A stretch of 33,092 nucleotides of DNA, from contig DVDU01000253.1 of NCBI GenBank assembly GCA_015296065.1, forward strand, positions 1 through 33,092. The letters are read 5' to 3'. This document shows positions 1-7,355 of the stretch, piece after piece (positions within the stretch are counted from its first letter, which is position 1; every line of letters begins with the position of its first letter). The position numbers and the translations under genes were made by a program. The notes under the pieces are model-generated. The model was not told the origin of the DNA. It was given only the letters and a program-made list of their open reading frames with translations, and did no database searches. This DNA comes from Oscillatoriaceae cyanobacterium M33_DOE_052. Its GTDB lineage: Bacteria > Cyanobacteriota > Cyanobacteriia > Cyanobacteriales > Laspinemataceae.

Positions 1-63
1 ACACTCCCCACACTCCCCACACTCCCCACACTCCCCACACTCCCCACACTCCCCACACTCCCC
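1..63. repeat. 9-bp minisatellite, seven perfect ACACTCCCC units
   Basis: Seven exact tandem copies of ACACTCCCC start at the first base of the window, so the array probably continues to the left. The reverse complement of the unit, GGGGAGTGT, forms a second array at 1266-1317, so sigF sits between two inverted minisatellites. The C-rich strand contains regularly spaced C4 runs, so the opposite strand could form a G-quadruplex. Confidence 0.9.
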
Positions 64-165
64 ATCTCCCCGTCTCCACTGGGCGGGGAATCAGTTAAAA
101 TTTTCTTAAGCTATCACGAAACTTGAAGAAATAAACTGAAATTCCCCACTGGAGGAATTACTGGC

Positions 166-999
166 ATGGCCACAAAAGACTCCCCCCCCCGTCGGCCCAG
201 AGGGGCGCCAAAAAATGCGATCGCCTCTGGGGCACCCACGTCACCGATGGAACTGCTGGTTTTATATCACCAAAATCCTTCGATCGCACTACGCAATCAA
301 ATCGTGCAGCGGCATGGGGGATTGGTGAGAAAAATCGCCCATAGACTAAGTTTAAGTTGTCCAGAACCTTACGAAGACTTAGCGCAAATCGGCTATATCG
401 GCTTAATCCGGGCTGTAGAGCGATTTAATCCGAGTTTGGGACGAGCTTTTAGCTCTTTTGCTGTCCCCTACATTCGCGGCGAAATGCTGCATTTTTTGCG
501 CGATCGCTCTGCAGCGGTGAAAATCCCTCGCCGCTGGCGGGATCTAGAAAAAAATGGCGAAGCTGCCCAAAAGACCCTCTCAGAGGTTCTAGGACGCCCG
601 CCCCAAGATGCCGAAATCGCCAGTTTTTTACAGATATCCCTACATGAGTGGCGACAAATTTTGCTAGCCACCCGCAATTGCAAGCCTTTGAGTTTGGATG
701 CTACGGTAGTACAGTCATCTTTTGATGGCTCGGTAACTTTGGCAGATACTCTGATTGATACCAACTACCAGCTCTGGCAGTACCGCCAAGAAGAAACACT
801 ACAGCTACAAGTAGCTTTGGGTCAATTGGAAGTGAAAACTCGATCGTGCATCGAGTCAGTATTTTTTCAGGATATGCCCCGTTATGAAGTAGCCAAGTGC
901 ATGGGGGTCAGTTCCATGACGATCGGGCGATGGATTCACCAGGGTATAAACCAGTTAGTATTCATGCTCCAGGTTTCCCCGGTACAATCCGCTTCCTGA
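166..999 (+). CDS. sigF: RNA polymerase sigma factor, SigF-like (group 3)
   Basis: A 277-residue sigma-70 family protein that directs RNA polymerase to a subset of promoters. Region 2 is clear at about residues 45-115 (EDLAQIGYIGLIRAVERFN, then FSSFAVPYIRGEMLHFLRD). Region 3 follows at about 120-170, and a region 4 helix-turn-helix lies at about 235-265 (YEVAKCMGVSSMTIGRWIHQ). Length and sequence fit the cyanobacterial SigF group, which in Synechocystis controls pilus and motility genes. There is no group 1 acidic N-terminus. The start is supported by GGAGGA nine bases before the ATG. The gene stands alone; no anti-sigma gene is adjacent. The proline-rich, basic first 25 residues look disordered. 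The family assignment is firm; the SigF sub-assignment is from memory of the family. Confidence 0.88.
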   Translation: MATKDSPPRRPRGAPKNAIASGAPTSPMELLVLYHQNPSIALRNQIVQRHGGLVRKIAHRLSLSCPEPYEDLAQIGYIGLIRAVERFNPSLGRAFSSFAVPYIRGEMLHFLRDRSAAVKIPRRWRDLEKNGEAAQKTLSEVLGRPPQDAEIASFLQISLHEWRQILLATRNCKPLSLDATVVQSSFDGSVTLADTLIDTNYQLWQYRQEETLQLQVALGQLEVKTRSCIESVFFQDMPRYEVAKCMGVSSMTIGRWIHQGINQLVFMLQVSPVQSAS

Positions 1000-1109
1000 G
1001 ACTCTAACCACCAGAGAAATCCAGTATTGACCTGTCAAGGGGTTGTGGTGAACAAGTTGGGCTCAAAAGGCTGATGCAAATTGAATATTCCTGTATCCTC
1101 ATGTAAGCC

Positions 1110-1159
1110 AGTGCGGGCGATTCCGCTCGCACTGCACTACCGCACGGGGTAATTTTTTT
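1110..1159 (+). terminator. possible terminator of sigF
   Basis: AGTGCGGGC at 1110-1118 pairs with GCTCGCACT at 1125-1133 (one G-U pair, six-base loop). A small TACC/GGTA hairpin follows and then a run of seven T at 1153-1159. The T run does not directly follow the stronger stem, so this is only a fair intrinsic terminator. Confidence 0.35.
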
Positions 1160-1228
1160 CCTCATTTATACTATAGTTAATTAAAATAAAAGTGAGACAA
1201 TCCTTGAGAGTTGCCCTCTATCCCCCAA

Positions 1229-1257
1229 CCCCTTTCTCCCAAAAAGGGAGAAAGGGG
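1229..1257. repeat. dispersed palindromic core, CCCCTTTCTCCC hairpin
   Basis: CCCCTTTCTCCC at 1229-1240 pairs perfectly with GGGAGAAAGGGG at 1246-1257 across an AAAAA loop. The preceding CCCTCTATCCCCCAA is part of the same unit. The unit recurs inverted at 28871-28915 and four times inside egtB (21367-21606). Confidence 0.85.
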
Positions 1258-1265
1258 AGCAAGAG

Positions 1266-1317
1266 GGGGAGTGTGGGGAGTGTGGGAAGTGTGGGAAGTG
1301 TGGGAAGTGTGGGGAGT
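1266..1317. repeat. GGGGAGTGT / GGGAAGTGT minisatellite
   Basis: Five full 9-bp units and a partial sixth: two GGGGAGTGT, three GGGAAGTGT, then GGGGAGT. It is the reverse complement of the array at 1-63. Six G runs of three or more, separated by 5-6 bases, give a good G-quadruplex candidate on the plus strand. A C-rich 18-bp repeat (CCCCATCCTCCCCCTCTT) follows at 1327-1383. Confidence 0.85.
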
Positions 1318-1579
1318 AATCTTCCTCCCCATCCTCCCCCTCTTCCCCATCCTCCCCCTCTTCCCCATCCTCCCCCTCCCCCCCTCTCCCCACCTGGTCG
1401 AGGCGATGCACTGAGCCTGTCGAAGTGGGACGGGGGTGAGGGCAATATCGAGTGTCTCATTTTTAATTGAAATTACTATAATTTTGCTAGATCTAGCGTT
1501 TCTCCAATAAATGCACTAGATTCAAGTGCAGTCCCCATCAGGATTTCCGCCCTGCATCTGGCAACAAATTTGAGCGTCG

Positions 1580-2059
1580 CTAGATTCTGTTTTTCTTCTT
1601 AGTTGTTTTTGGGGATTTTTTAGAGGCGCGCATCAAAGTTTTTATTTTCATTAAGTCATGCAATAAATAATAAACTACATCATAACTAACCTGGATATTT
1701 AACTCTACTTCTAGCCAAACTTTGACCTCTTTATAGGTACTGAAACGTTCGGGGTTTTCTAGCTCTTCTTTGAGACGTTCCATCGCCCAATCGGGAATAG
1801 TGCGGTGGCGACCCGAGGGCTGATATATTTTTAACATCTGTTCTATGCCACCTTGTCGATATAAACGTAGCCACCGCTGTACGGTAATGCGGCTGCGCCC
1901 TAACACAACGGCTAAGTGTTGGACGGTTTCCACCTGTGCAGTTTTTAGCAAGTATAAAGCCTGTACCCGTTCTTTGGCTGTGGCAGTTTTCTGTTTAGCC
2001 AATAGAGTTTTCAGGGTTTCCGGTGACTCGACAATATTAATTTTAACTACTCCAGACAT
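1580..2059 (-). CDS. IS630-type transposase N-terminal (helix-turn-helix) protein, catalytic part absent
   Basis: A 159-residue protein matching the DNA-binding half of IS630-family transposases. A first helix-turn-helix lies at about residues 25-70 (VQHLAVVLGRSRITVQRWLRLYRQGG). A winged-helix-like second part lies at about 85-135 (FSTYKEVKVWLEVELNIQV, YDVVYYLLH). The C-terminus is very basic (KKSPKTTKKKNRI). No DDE catalytic domain follows in any frame between 1481 and 1579, so this is a remnant, the first half of a two-part transposase whose partner is lost, or a standalone HTH protein. It lies 100 bp from the MITE at 1172-1480. No terminal repeats of its own were identified. Confidence 0.7.
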   Translation of the reverse strand: MSGVVKINIVESPETLKTLLAKQKTATAKERVQALYLLKTAQVETVQHLAVVLGRSRITVQRWLRLYRQGGIEQMLKIYQPSGRHRTIPDWAMERLKEELENPERFSTYKEVKVWLEVELNIQVSYDVVYYLLHDLMKIKTLMRASKKSPKTTKKKNRI

Positions 2060-2400
2060 TTTCAGAACTCAAAAATAACTCTAATAATTCTAAGTGTAGC
2101 ACAATTAAATCTAATCGGGATAATATAGGCTGATTTTCTGGTAATTGTATGATTTGATTATCTATTTGGCAGCATAAAATTTATGGTTATGCCCAATCAA
2201 TAAATATTTAATTATTCCTAGATGATAAATAAATATTAAAAAAATGGTGTAATGGAGAGCCAATCGATTTATTTTGGGTGGAAGATGTGGCGGGCGAGTA
2301 GCCCGCCATGCCCAAAGGTCATAAACACTTGGTTAGTTGCGACAACAAAACAAAAATTCCTGGGTTAGGGGGTCATCACCTGGGAGAAAATCAGGCAGTT
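2060..2400. other. AT-rich spacer with one strong hairpin
   Basis: No gene is seen. Positions 2090-2260 are AT-rich and precede the minus-strand transposase fragment. GGCGGGC at 2289-2295 and GCCCGCC at 2301-2307 form a perfect 7-bp stem with a GAGTA loop. The hairpin is about 90 bp downstream of the deacetylase stop, so it could stop transcription, but it has no T run and resembles a common dispersed palindrome. Confidence 0.5.
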
Positions 2401-3360
2401 TCACGGAGTTGAGGGGCGAGCCGGGGTGGCGGTGGTGAAGGATTCTTCATCTTGCTGTTTCATGGTAAACAATTGCGGCAGGGTGACGAATTTGTATCCC
2501 TGCTGGCGAAGTTGAGTAATGACGATCGGCAAAGCTGCCACCGTGGTGGAGCGATCGCCCCCACCATCGTGCATCAGCACTATCCCCCCAGGAGAAGCGG
2601 AGCTGACGACGTTGTTAACCAGGGTCTCCACGGTGGGACCAGACGCCTCCCGGGCATCGCTCGACCACATCGCTACTACATAATTTTGGCTGTGAGCATA
2701 AGCCACTAACCCGTTATCCATGACGCCACCGGGGGGACGAAAAATCTTGCTTTTAGCGCCCGTCAGCTTATACATCAGGTTGTTGGTGTCTCCGATTTCT
2801 TTCGCGGCTATGGTGCTATCCACATTATGATAATGGTGGTTCCACGTGTGATTAGCAACAGCATGACCGGCAGCTACTACTCGCTTGGCTTGCTCTGGAA
2901 ACTGTTGCAGGTGCTGACCGATAAAGAAAAAGGTTCCTTTAACGTCGTTGTCCTGGAGGATTTTCAAGATACTGTCTGTATGATCCTTCCACGGACCGTC
3001 ATCGAAGGTGAGGGCGATAACTTTCTCTTGGCTCTTCAGGGGCACTTCTTCTATAGTCTTGCCCTGAAATAATTTGGGAGGATTAAAAGTGAAGTTAGCT
3101 TCGATTTTCGTCTGTTGGGTGGCCAGTTCCTGGACAAATCCCTCCACCCGCTGTTCTGATGCCATTGCCAGGGGTAATGCCCGTTGTGGCACCTGTTTGA
3201 GCTGAAATACAGAGAGGCTTGCCGCCAGAGTGTTGGGGTCAGGCAGCATCTGGTCAATATTCAAGGATTGTACTAGGGTGGCAGAGGCGGCGGTACAGAT
3301 GGCCGCCACCAGCCCTATGGTGAATTGTTCCTTATACCAGGATGGGTCTATCGTTGCCAA
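2401..3360 (-). CDS. polysaccharide deacetylase (NodB / CE4 family), membrane-anchored
   Basis: A 319-residue metal-dependent deacetylase of N-acetylated glycans, probably acting on the cell wall or an exopolysaccharide outside the cytoplasmic membrane. A hydrophobic segment at residues 13-32 is an anchor or signal. The NodB domain spans about 113-300 and has all five CE4 motifs: TFDDGP (118-123), HTWNH (171-175, metal histidines), RPPGG (208-212), SSD (233-235) and LMHDGG (262-267). It should therefore be active. The start is TTG, with GAGGAG seven bases upstream; no better ATG lies nearby. It begins 29 bp after the panC/cmk stop on the same strand, so the two are probably cotranscribed. The true substrate is unknown. 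Confidence 0.88.
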   Translation of the reverse strand: MATIDPSWYKEQFTIGLVAAICTAASATLVQSLNIDQMLPDPNTLAASLSVFQLKQVPQRALPLAMASEQRVEGFVQELATQQTKIEANFTFNPPKLFQGKTIEEVPLKSQEKVIALTFDDGPWKDHTDSILKILQDNDVKGTFFFIGQHLQQFPEQAKRVVAAGHAVANHTWNHHYHNVDSTIAAKEIGDTNNLMYKLTGAKSKIFRPPGGVMDNGLVAYAHSQNYVVAMWSSDAREASGPTVETLVNNVVSSASPGGIVLMHDGGGDRSTTVAALPIVITQLRQQGYKFVTLPQLFTMKQQDEESFTTATPARPSTP

Positions 3361-3389
3361 ATCCCAACTCCTCTCAATTCAACTGGGGG

Positions 3390-4943
3390 TTAAAAATTAC
3401 CTAATTTATCGTGGTAGAGCCTGACAATTCCATCGATCGCCTCGGCGATGGAGAGCCCATCGGTGAGGATTTCAATCGCATCCTCGGCTTGCCGCAACGG
3501 GGCGATCGCTCTGTTGCTGTCAATGGCATCTCGCTCTAATATATCTTGCTCAATTTGATTCAAGCTGATATCGCCCAAACCCATCGCTGCCAAGTCTTTG
3601 TAGCGTCGCCGCGCCCGTTCTTGCACCGAAGCGGTCAAAAAAATCTTCAGATCTGCATCCGGGAACACGTGGGTGCCGATATCTCGCCCTTCCGCCACCA
3701 AACCCCCCCGAATTCCGTAACTTTGCTGTTGAGCTACCAAGGCACTACGCACCTCTGATAATGAGGCAATCGCAGACACCTTGGCTGTTACTTCTGGGGT
3801 GCGAATGGCTTGGGTGACTTCCTGACCGGCAATCCAAACTTGTGCCGGAGCCATTAAATCATCACTGGTTTTCAGCAGGATTTCTACTCCGGATATCAGT
3901 TCCGCGATCGCCGCTTCATCATCCACGGGGATATCAGCGTCAAGAACCAGCCAAGTGACGGCGCGATACATGGCACCAGTGTCTAAATATAGCAAACCCA
4001 ACTGGTGCGCCACTTGGCGGGACACCGTAGATTTCCCCGCTCCCGCCGGACCGTCAATGGCGACGATCGGCGCCCGATGCCGCAGGATTATATTATCAAT
4101 CAACCGGGTAGAACCAATTTTAGCAGCTACGCCCAATAAACCAACCTCCTTGATTTCGGTCAGGGGTGCCAGAGTGACCGGATGCACCAGTTCCACATAT
4201 TCCACAGATAAAGCGCTGGTTTCCTTCAACTTCTCTGTCACCGCTGTAATGATACCTGGCGCAGTCCGATCGCCCCGCTGAAATACCTCTTTTCCCTGCT
4301 GCAAACTCTCATACAACTGGGCTGCTTCTGGCAACTCGGCTGCACTCAGATACTGATTGCGGGAACTCATCGCTAACCCAGACTCCAGACGCACCGTGGC
4401 ACAAGGCACAATTTGCACTGGGAGATTCAAATCTGTGACTAAGCGCTGGATAATCGCCAATTGCTGGGCATCTTTCTGGCCAAAGTAGGCTCGATCGGGC
4501 TGCACCACATTCAGCAGCTTAGTCACAATTGTGGCCACCCCCTCAAAGTGCCCGATGCGAGTTCTCCCACACATCACCGCCGTCATGGACTGGGGCGGCA
4601 CCACTGCAGTGATATCATTTTCCCCGTCGGCGCCCTTTGGTGTTATGCCCATTTCCTCTGGCGTCGGGGCGAATACTACAGCTACTCCCGCTTCCTCACA
4701 TAACTCGGCGTCTTCTTCCAGTCGGCGGGGGTACTTGTGAAAATCTTCTCGAGGCCCGAACTGCATGGGATTAACAAAGATGCTGACCACCACAATATCG
4801 TTTTCCTCGATCGCCCGCTCCATCAAGGTGAGATGGCCCTCATGCAGAGCCCCCATCGTCGGGACAAGACCTACAGTTTGCTCGTCCTTTCGCCCACGCT
4901 CCAAGTAGTGGCGCAAGGCAGCTATTTTGGTAAATACACGCAT
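3390..4943 (-). CDS. panC/cmk: bifunctional pantoate--beta-alanine ligase / cytidylate kinase
   Basis: A fused enzyme typical of cyanobacteria. The N-terminal half makes pantothenate from pantoate, beta-alanine and ATP (coenzyme A pathway); the C-terminal half phosphorylates CMP and dCMP. With the start at 4943 the protein has 517 residues. PanC covers about 1-280, with the nucleotide motif MGALHEGH at 30-37 and MSSRNQYLS at about 192-200. Cmk covers about 292-517, with the P-loop DGPAGAGKST at 297-306 and GRDIGTHVFPDADLKIF at about 419-435. An ATG five codons upstream (4958) also reads in frame, but AAGGA lies five bases before the 4943 ATG, and the extra codons come from a heptamer repeat. 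Both active sites look intact. Confidence 0.95.
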   Translation of the reverse strand: MRVFTKIAALRHYLERGRKDEQTVGLVPTMGALHEGHLTLMERAIEENDIVVVSIFVNPMQFGPREDFHKYPRRLEEDAELCEEAGVAVVFAPTPEEMGITPKGADGENDITAVVPPQSMTAVMCGRTRIGHFEGVATIVTKLLNVVQPDRAYFGQKDAQQLAIIQRLVTDLNLPVQIVPCATVRLESGLAMSSRNQYLSAAELPEAAQLYESLQQGKEVFQRGDRTAPGIITAVTEKLKETSALSVEYVELVHPVTLAPLTEIKEVGLLGVAAKIGSTRLIDNIILRHRAPIVAIDGPAGAGKSTVSRQVAHQLGLLYLDTGAMYRAVTWLVLDADIPVDDEAAIAELISGVEILLKTSDDLMAPAQVWIAGQEVTQAIRTPEVTAKVSAIASLSEVRSALVAQQQSYGIRGGLVAEGRDIGTHVFPDADLKIFLTASVQERARRRYKDLAAMGLGDISLNQIEQDILERDAIDSNRAIAPLRQAEDAIEILTDGLSIAEAIDGIVRLYHDKLGNF

Positions 4944-4952
4944 AATTTCCTT

Positions 4953-5000
4953 GGTCATTTGTCACTTGTCACTTGTCATTTGTCAAACGACAAGTGACAA
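4953..5000. repeat. heptanucleotide short tandem repeat (TTTGTCA / TTGTCAC type)
   Basis: Irregular tandem copies of TTGTCAY heptamers, ending with an inverted copy (GACAAGTGACAA), lie between the rlpA stop and the panC/cmk start. They match the short tandemly repeated repetitive (STRR) sequences known from filamentous cyanobacteria. Related arrays lie at 6100-6173 and 7299-7347. Confidence 0.8.
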
Positions 5001-5007
5001 ACTCTGC

Positions 5008-5985
5008 TTAGGGGTCTAAAATCTCCACCCGCACTGGAGCGACGCCGGAGCTGACCATCCCGATCGCCTCCGCTGCCCCGACGGATAAATCAATAATCCG
5101 TCCGCCGGTGAACGGGCCGCGATCGTTGATTCGCACCATCGTCGAAAGTCCGTTATCCAGATTAGTAACTCGCACCCAAGTGCCAAAAGGCAAAGTCCGA
5201 TGAGCCGCCGTCATGGCATATTGGTTAAATATCTCACCGCTAGCACTGCGGTTGCCGTGAAAGCCTGGACCATACCAAGAAGCCCAGCCATTTTGGGTGT
5301 AACTCACCCTTTGGGGTTGTGGCTCGACCACTTCCGGCTCGGCTGGTTTAACGTCATTCGTAGCCGTCGGTTCTGGCGGTTGTGGTTCCGGTTGATTCGC
5401 TATGGCCACCAAAGGAGGGGCTTTACCCAGAAGTCGCCGCAGGCGGTTCGTCACCTGCAGAGCATCTTCTGCCACCTTGTTGGTAGTATCCGCCAACCTG
5501 GTTTCTGCATCCACCGCCACCAGTGGTTCCCCATTCACCTCGACCATGTAATCTTGCGTTTCGTCTTTCCATTGCACCCCAATTCCATTCGCATCCACCC
5601 CGTCACGATACAGGCGATCGATTTTTGCTGCGAGCGATCGAGCCCGCTCTAACGGCGACCCATCATCCCCTGTACCCAAAAACGTCAATACCGGAATATT
5701 CCGCACATAGAGCGTTACCGCCTCCGTGCCCTCTATATTATGGGCATAAAGTTTGGTAATCTCTTCTTCATTCACCCGTTGCTGCCCTTGGCTGATTACC
5801 TGCGGTTGACCGCCGCCCTTCTGCCCAGAGGCTCCGGCGGGCGATCGACCCATATTCGTTCCTGCTGGGATTGCCGACTGAGCCAGAATCACCGAAGAAC
5901 TTGCCTCAGCCTGACTCGAGACTGCCCCCCCCAAAGGAGCCAGTAACAACACAGCCCACAGGCTGCTCCGAAGTAATTGCTTCAT
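5008..5985 (-). CDS. rlpA: RlpA-family septal ring lytic transglycosylase-like lipoprotein/secreted protein
   Basis: A protein of about 325 residues with an N-terminal signal peptide ([20 protein letters not shown], then Ala-rich to about residue 28). A variable middle part follows, with a Pro/Glu-rich linker at about 195-225. A C-terminal double-psi beta-barrel at about 230-320 carries the RlpA hallmarks [36 protein letters not shown] and INDRGPF, including the Asp used by RlpA enzymes. Members bind or cleave peptidoglycan strands lacking stem peptides at the septum. A GTG at 6006 would add seven residues, but its GGA is directly against it, so the ATG at 5985 is preferred. There is no SPOR domain, so septal targeting must differ from the E. 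coli enzyme. Confidence 0.85.
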   Translation of the reverse strand: MKQLLRSSLWAVLLLAPLGGAVSSQAEASSSVILAQSAIPAGTNMGRSPAGASGQKGGGQPQVISQGQQRVNEEEITKLYAHNIEGTEAVTLYVRNIPVLTFLGTGDDGSPLERARSLAAKIDRLYRDGVDANGIGVQWKDETQDYMVEVNGEPLVAVDAETRLADTTNKVAEDALQVTNRLRRLLGKAPPLVAIANQPEPQPPEPTATNDVKPAEPEVVEPQPQRVSYTQNGWASWYGPGFHGNRSASGEIFNQYAMTAAHRTLPFGTWVRVTNLDNGLSTMVRINDRGPFTGGRIIDLSVGAAEAIGMVSSGVAPVRVEILDP

Positions 5986-6099
5986 AAGTCCGATTCGTAA
6001 TGACACTCCAAATCGAGAAATAGTCCGCCAGCAATCTGCCCGCCAGTCTATTCCTCATTTCAGCTTTACCTTTAAAATAAGCACTGTAACATATCCATG

Positions 6100-6173
6100 T
6101 CCTTTGTCACTTGCCCTTTGTCACTTGTCAAATGACCAAGGACAAAGGACAAATGACCAATGACAAAAGACAA
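6100..6173. repeat. heptanucleotide short tandem repeats, inverted halves
   Basis: TTTGTCACTTG-type heptamers at 6100-6130 are followed by AAGGACAAAGGACAAATGACC-type heptamers at 6131-6173, so the array is a large imperfect palindrome. It ends five bases before the preferred purM start and supplies an in-frame upstream ATG (6160) that is probably not used. Confidence 0.8.
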
Positions 6174-6177
6174 ATAC

Positions 6178-7203
6178 ATGGATTACCGACAAGCAGGGGT
6201 CAACGTAGAAGCCGGTAGAGCCTTCGTCCGAGGCATCAGCAACCTCGTCGCCGCCACCCACCGTCCCGAAGTTCTCGGCAATTTCGGCGGTTTCAGCGGC
6301 TTTTTCCAACTCCCCGAAGGCTACAAACAACCCGTCCTCGTCTCCGGTACTGACGGCGTAGGCACCAAACTCAAACTCGCATTCCAACTCAACCGCCATG
6401 ACACCTGCGGTATCGACTTAGTAGCCATGTGCGCCAACGATGTACTAACCTCCGGCGCCGAACCCCTCTTCTTTTTAGACTACTTAGCCACCGGCAAACT
6501 TGCCCAAGAACAGCTTACCCAAGTCGTAGCAGGAATCGCCAACGGCTGCCAAATCGCCGGATGCAGTCTTTTGGGTGGCGAAACCGCCGAAATGCCCGGT
6601 TTCTATCAACCTGGAGAATACGACCTCGCCGGTTTTTGCGTCGGCGTCGCCGAAAAAAGCCAAATCCTCGACGGTTCCCAAGTCCAAACCGGCGATATCG
6701 CCATTGGCTTAGCATCCTCCGGCGTCCACAGCAACGGTTTTAGTCTCGTGCGCCACATCATCAGCGAAAACAACATTAGTTTAGACCACACCCCCGAAAT
6801 CCTCAACGGCGCCAACCTCGGAGAAACCCTCATCACCCCCACCCGCATCTATGTCAAACCCATCCTCCAAGCCATCCGCAACGGCTTAGAAATCCACGGC
6901 ATGGCTCACATCACCGGCGGCGGTATCCCGGAAAACCTCCCCCGCTGTCTCCCAGAAAACAAATCAATTCACATCAATATCACTAGCTGGCAAATCCCCC
7001 CGATTTTTCAATGGCTCGCCACTACTGGCAATGTCACCATCCCGGAAATGTTTAACACTTTCAATATGGGCATCGGTTTCGTCATTTTGGTGCCCCCAAA
7101 TCAAGCTGAAACCGCCCTGCAATGGTTTAAATCCCAAGATATCCCCGCTTACCAAATTGGGGAAGTCATTGCAGGCAACCAAGAATTAATTGGGATGCCG
7201 TAG
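6178..7203 (+). CDS. purM: phosphoribosylformylglycinamidine cyclo-ligase
   Basis: A 341-residue AIR synthetase that closes the imidazole ring in step five of de novo purine synthesis, using ATP and FGAM. It begins with the family pattern [13 protein letters not shown] and contains [13 protein letters not shown] (about 57-69), [20 protein letters not shown] (about 78-97), [11 protein letters not shown] and [14 protein letters not shown], the latter two ATP/substrate loops of the PurM superfamily. The C-terminal motif [15 protein letters not shown] is intact. The start at 6178 fits the family; the ATG at 6160 adds six residues encoded by repeat DNA. No clear Shine-Dalgarno is present at either. 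The gene is alone on this strand. Confidence 0.95.
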   Translation: MDYRQAGVNVEAGRAFVRGISNLVAATHRPEVLGNFGGFSGFFQLPEGYKQPVLVSGTDGVGTKLKLAFQLNRHDTCGIDLVAMCANDVLTSGAEPLFFLDYLATGKLAQEQLTQVVAGIANGCQIAGCSLLGGETAEMPGFYQPGEYDLAGFCVGVAEKSQILDGSQVQTGDIAIGLASSGVHSNGFSLVRHIISENNISLDHTPEILNGANLGETLITPTRIYVKPILQAIRNGLEIHGMAHITGGGIPENLPRCLPENKSIHINITSWQIPPIFQWLATTGNVTIPEMFNTFNMGIGFVILVPPNQAETALQWFKSQDIPAYQIGEVIAGNQELIGMP

Positions 7204-7219
7204 GGGCGAAGCCTCAAAA

Positions 7220-7292
7220 GTAGGGTGGGCAGTGCCTTACCTCGTGTTACTGCCTGTGAAGCGGTGATTCGCTAGGGCACTGCCCACCCTAC
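7220..7292. repeat. inverted repeat, GTAGGGTGGGCAGTGCC family
   Basis: GTAGGGTGGGCAGTGCC at 7220-7236 pairs perfectly over 17 bp with 7276-7292. It lies between the convergent purM and the STAND gene and could act as a bidirectional stop. Half or degraded copies occur at 12374-12390, 16123-16193 and 20554-20573, so this is a dispersed family. Confidence 0.8.
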
Positions 7293-7298
7293 GAACTC

Positions 7299-7347
7299 GA
7301 CAAAGGACAAAGGACAAAGGACAAATGACAAAGGACAAATGACAAAA
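7299..7347. repeat. heptanucleotide short tandem repeat (GACAAAG / GACAAAT)
   Basis: Seven consecutive heptamers of the type GACAAAG or GACAAAT occur just after purM and just before the stop of the minus-strand STAND gene. Same family as 4953-5000 and 6100-6173. Confidence 0.85.
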
Positions 7348-7355
7348 GGTTGCCC

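Larger units (their letters stand above)
1172..1480. mobile_element. MITE-like element, copy 1 (about 309 bp)
   Basis: The ends are 28-bp terminal inverted repeats, 1172-1199 against 1453-1480, matching at 23 of 28 positions. They begin TATAGT and end with GTGAGACA or ATGAGACA. The interior has no credible gene. It holds a perfect 12-bp hairpin, a GGGGAGTGT minisatellite and an 18-bp C-rich tandem repeat. A second element with almost the same ends lies at 28746-28959. The TATA at both tips is compatible with insertion at TA, as in the IS630/Tc1-mariner group; that link is inference. Confidence 0.7.

Noticed and set aside
1177-1470. Several overlapping open frames of 60-90 codons on both strands within the MITE
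   Set aside because: They are Pro, Gly or Ser/His-rich translations of simple repeats, with no family resemblance and no ribosome binding sites.
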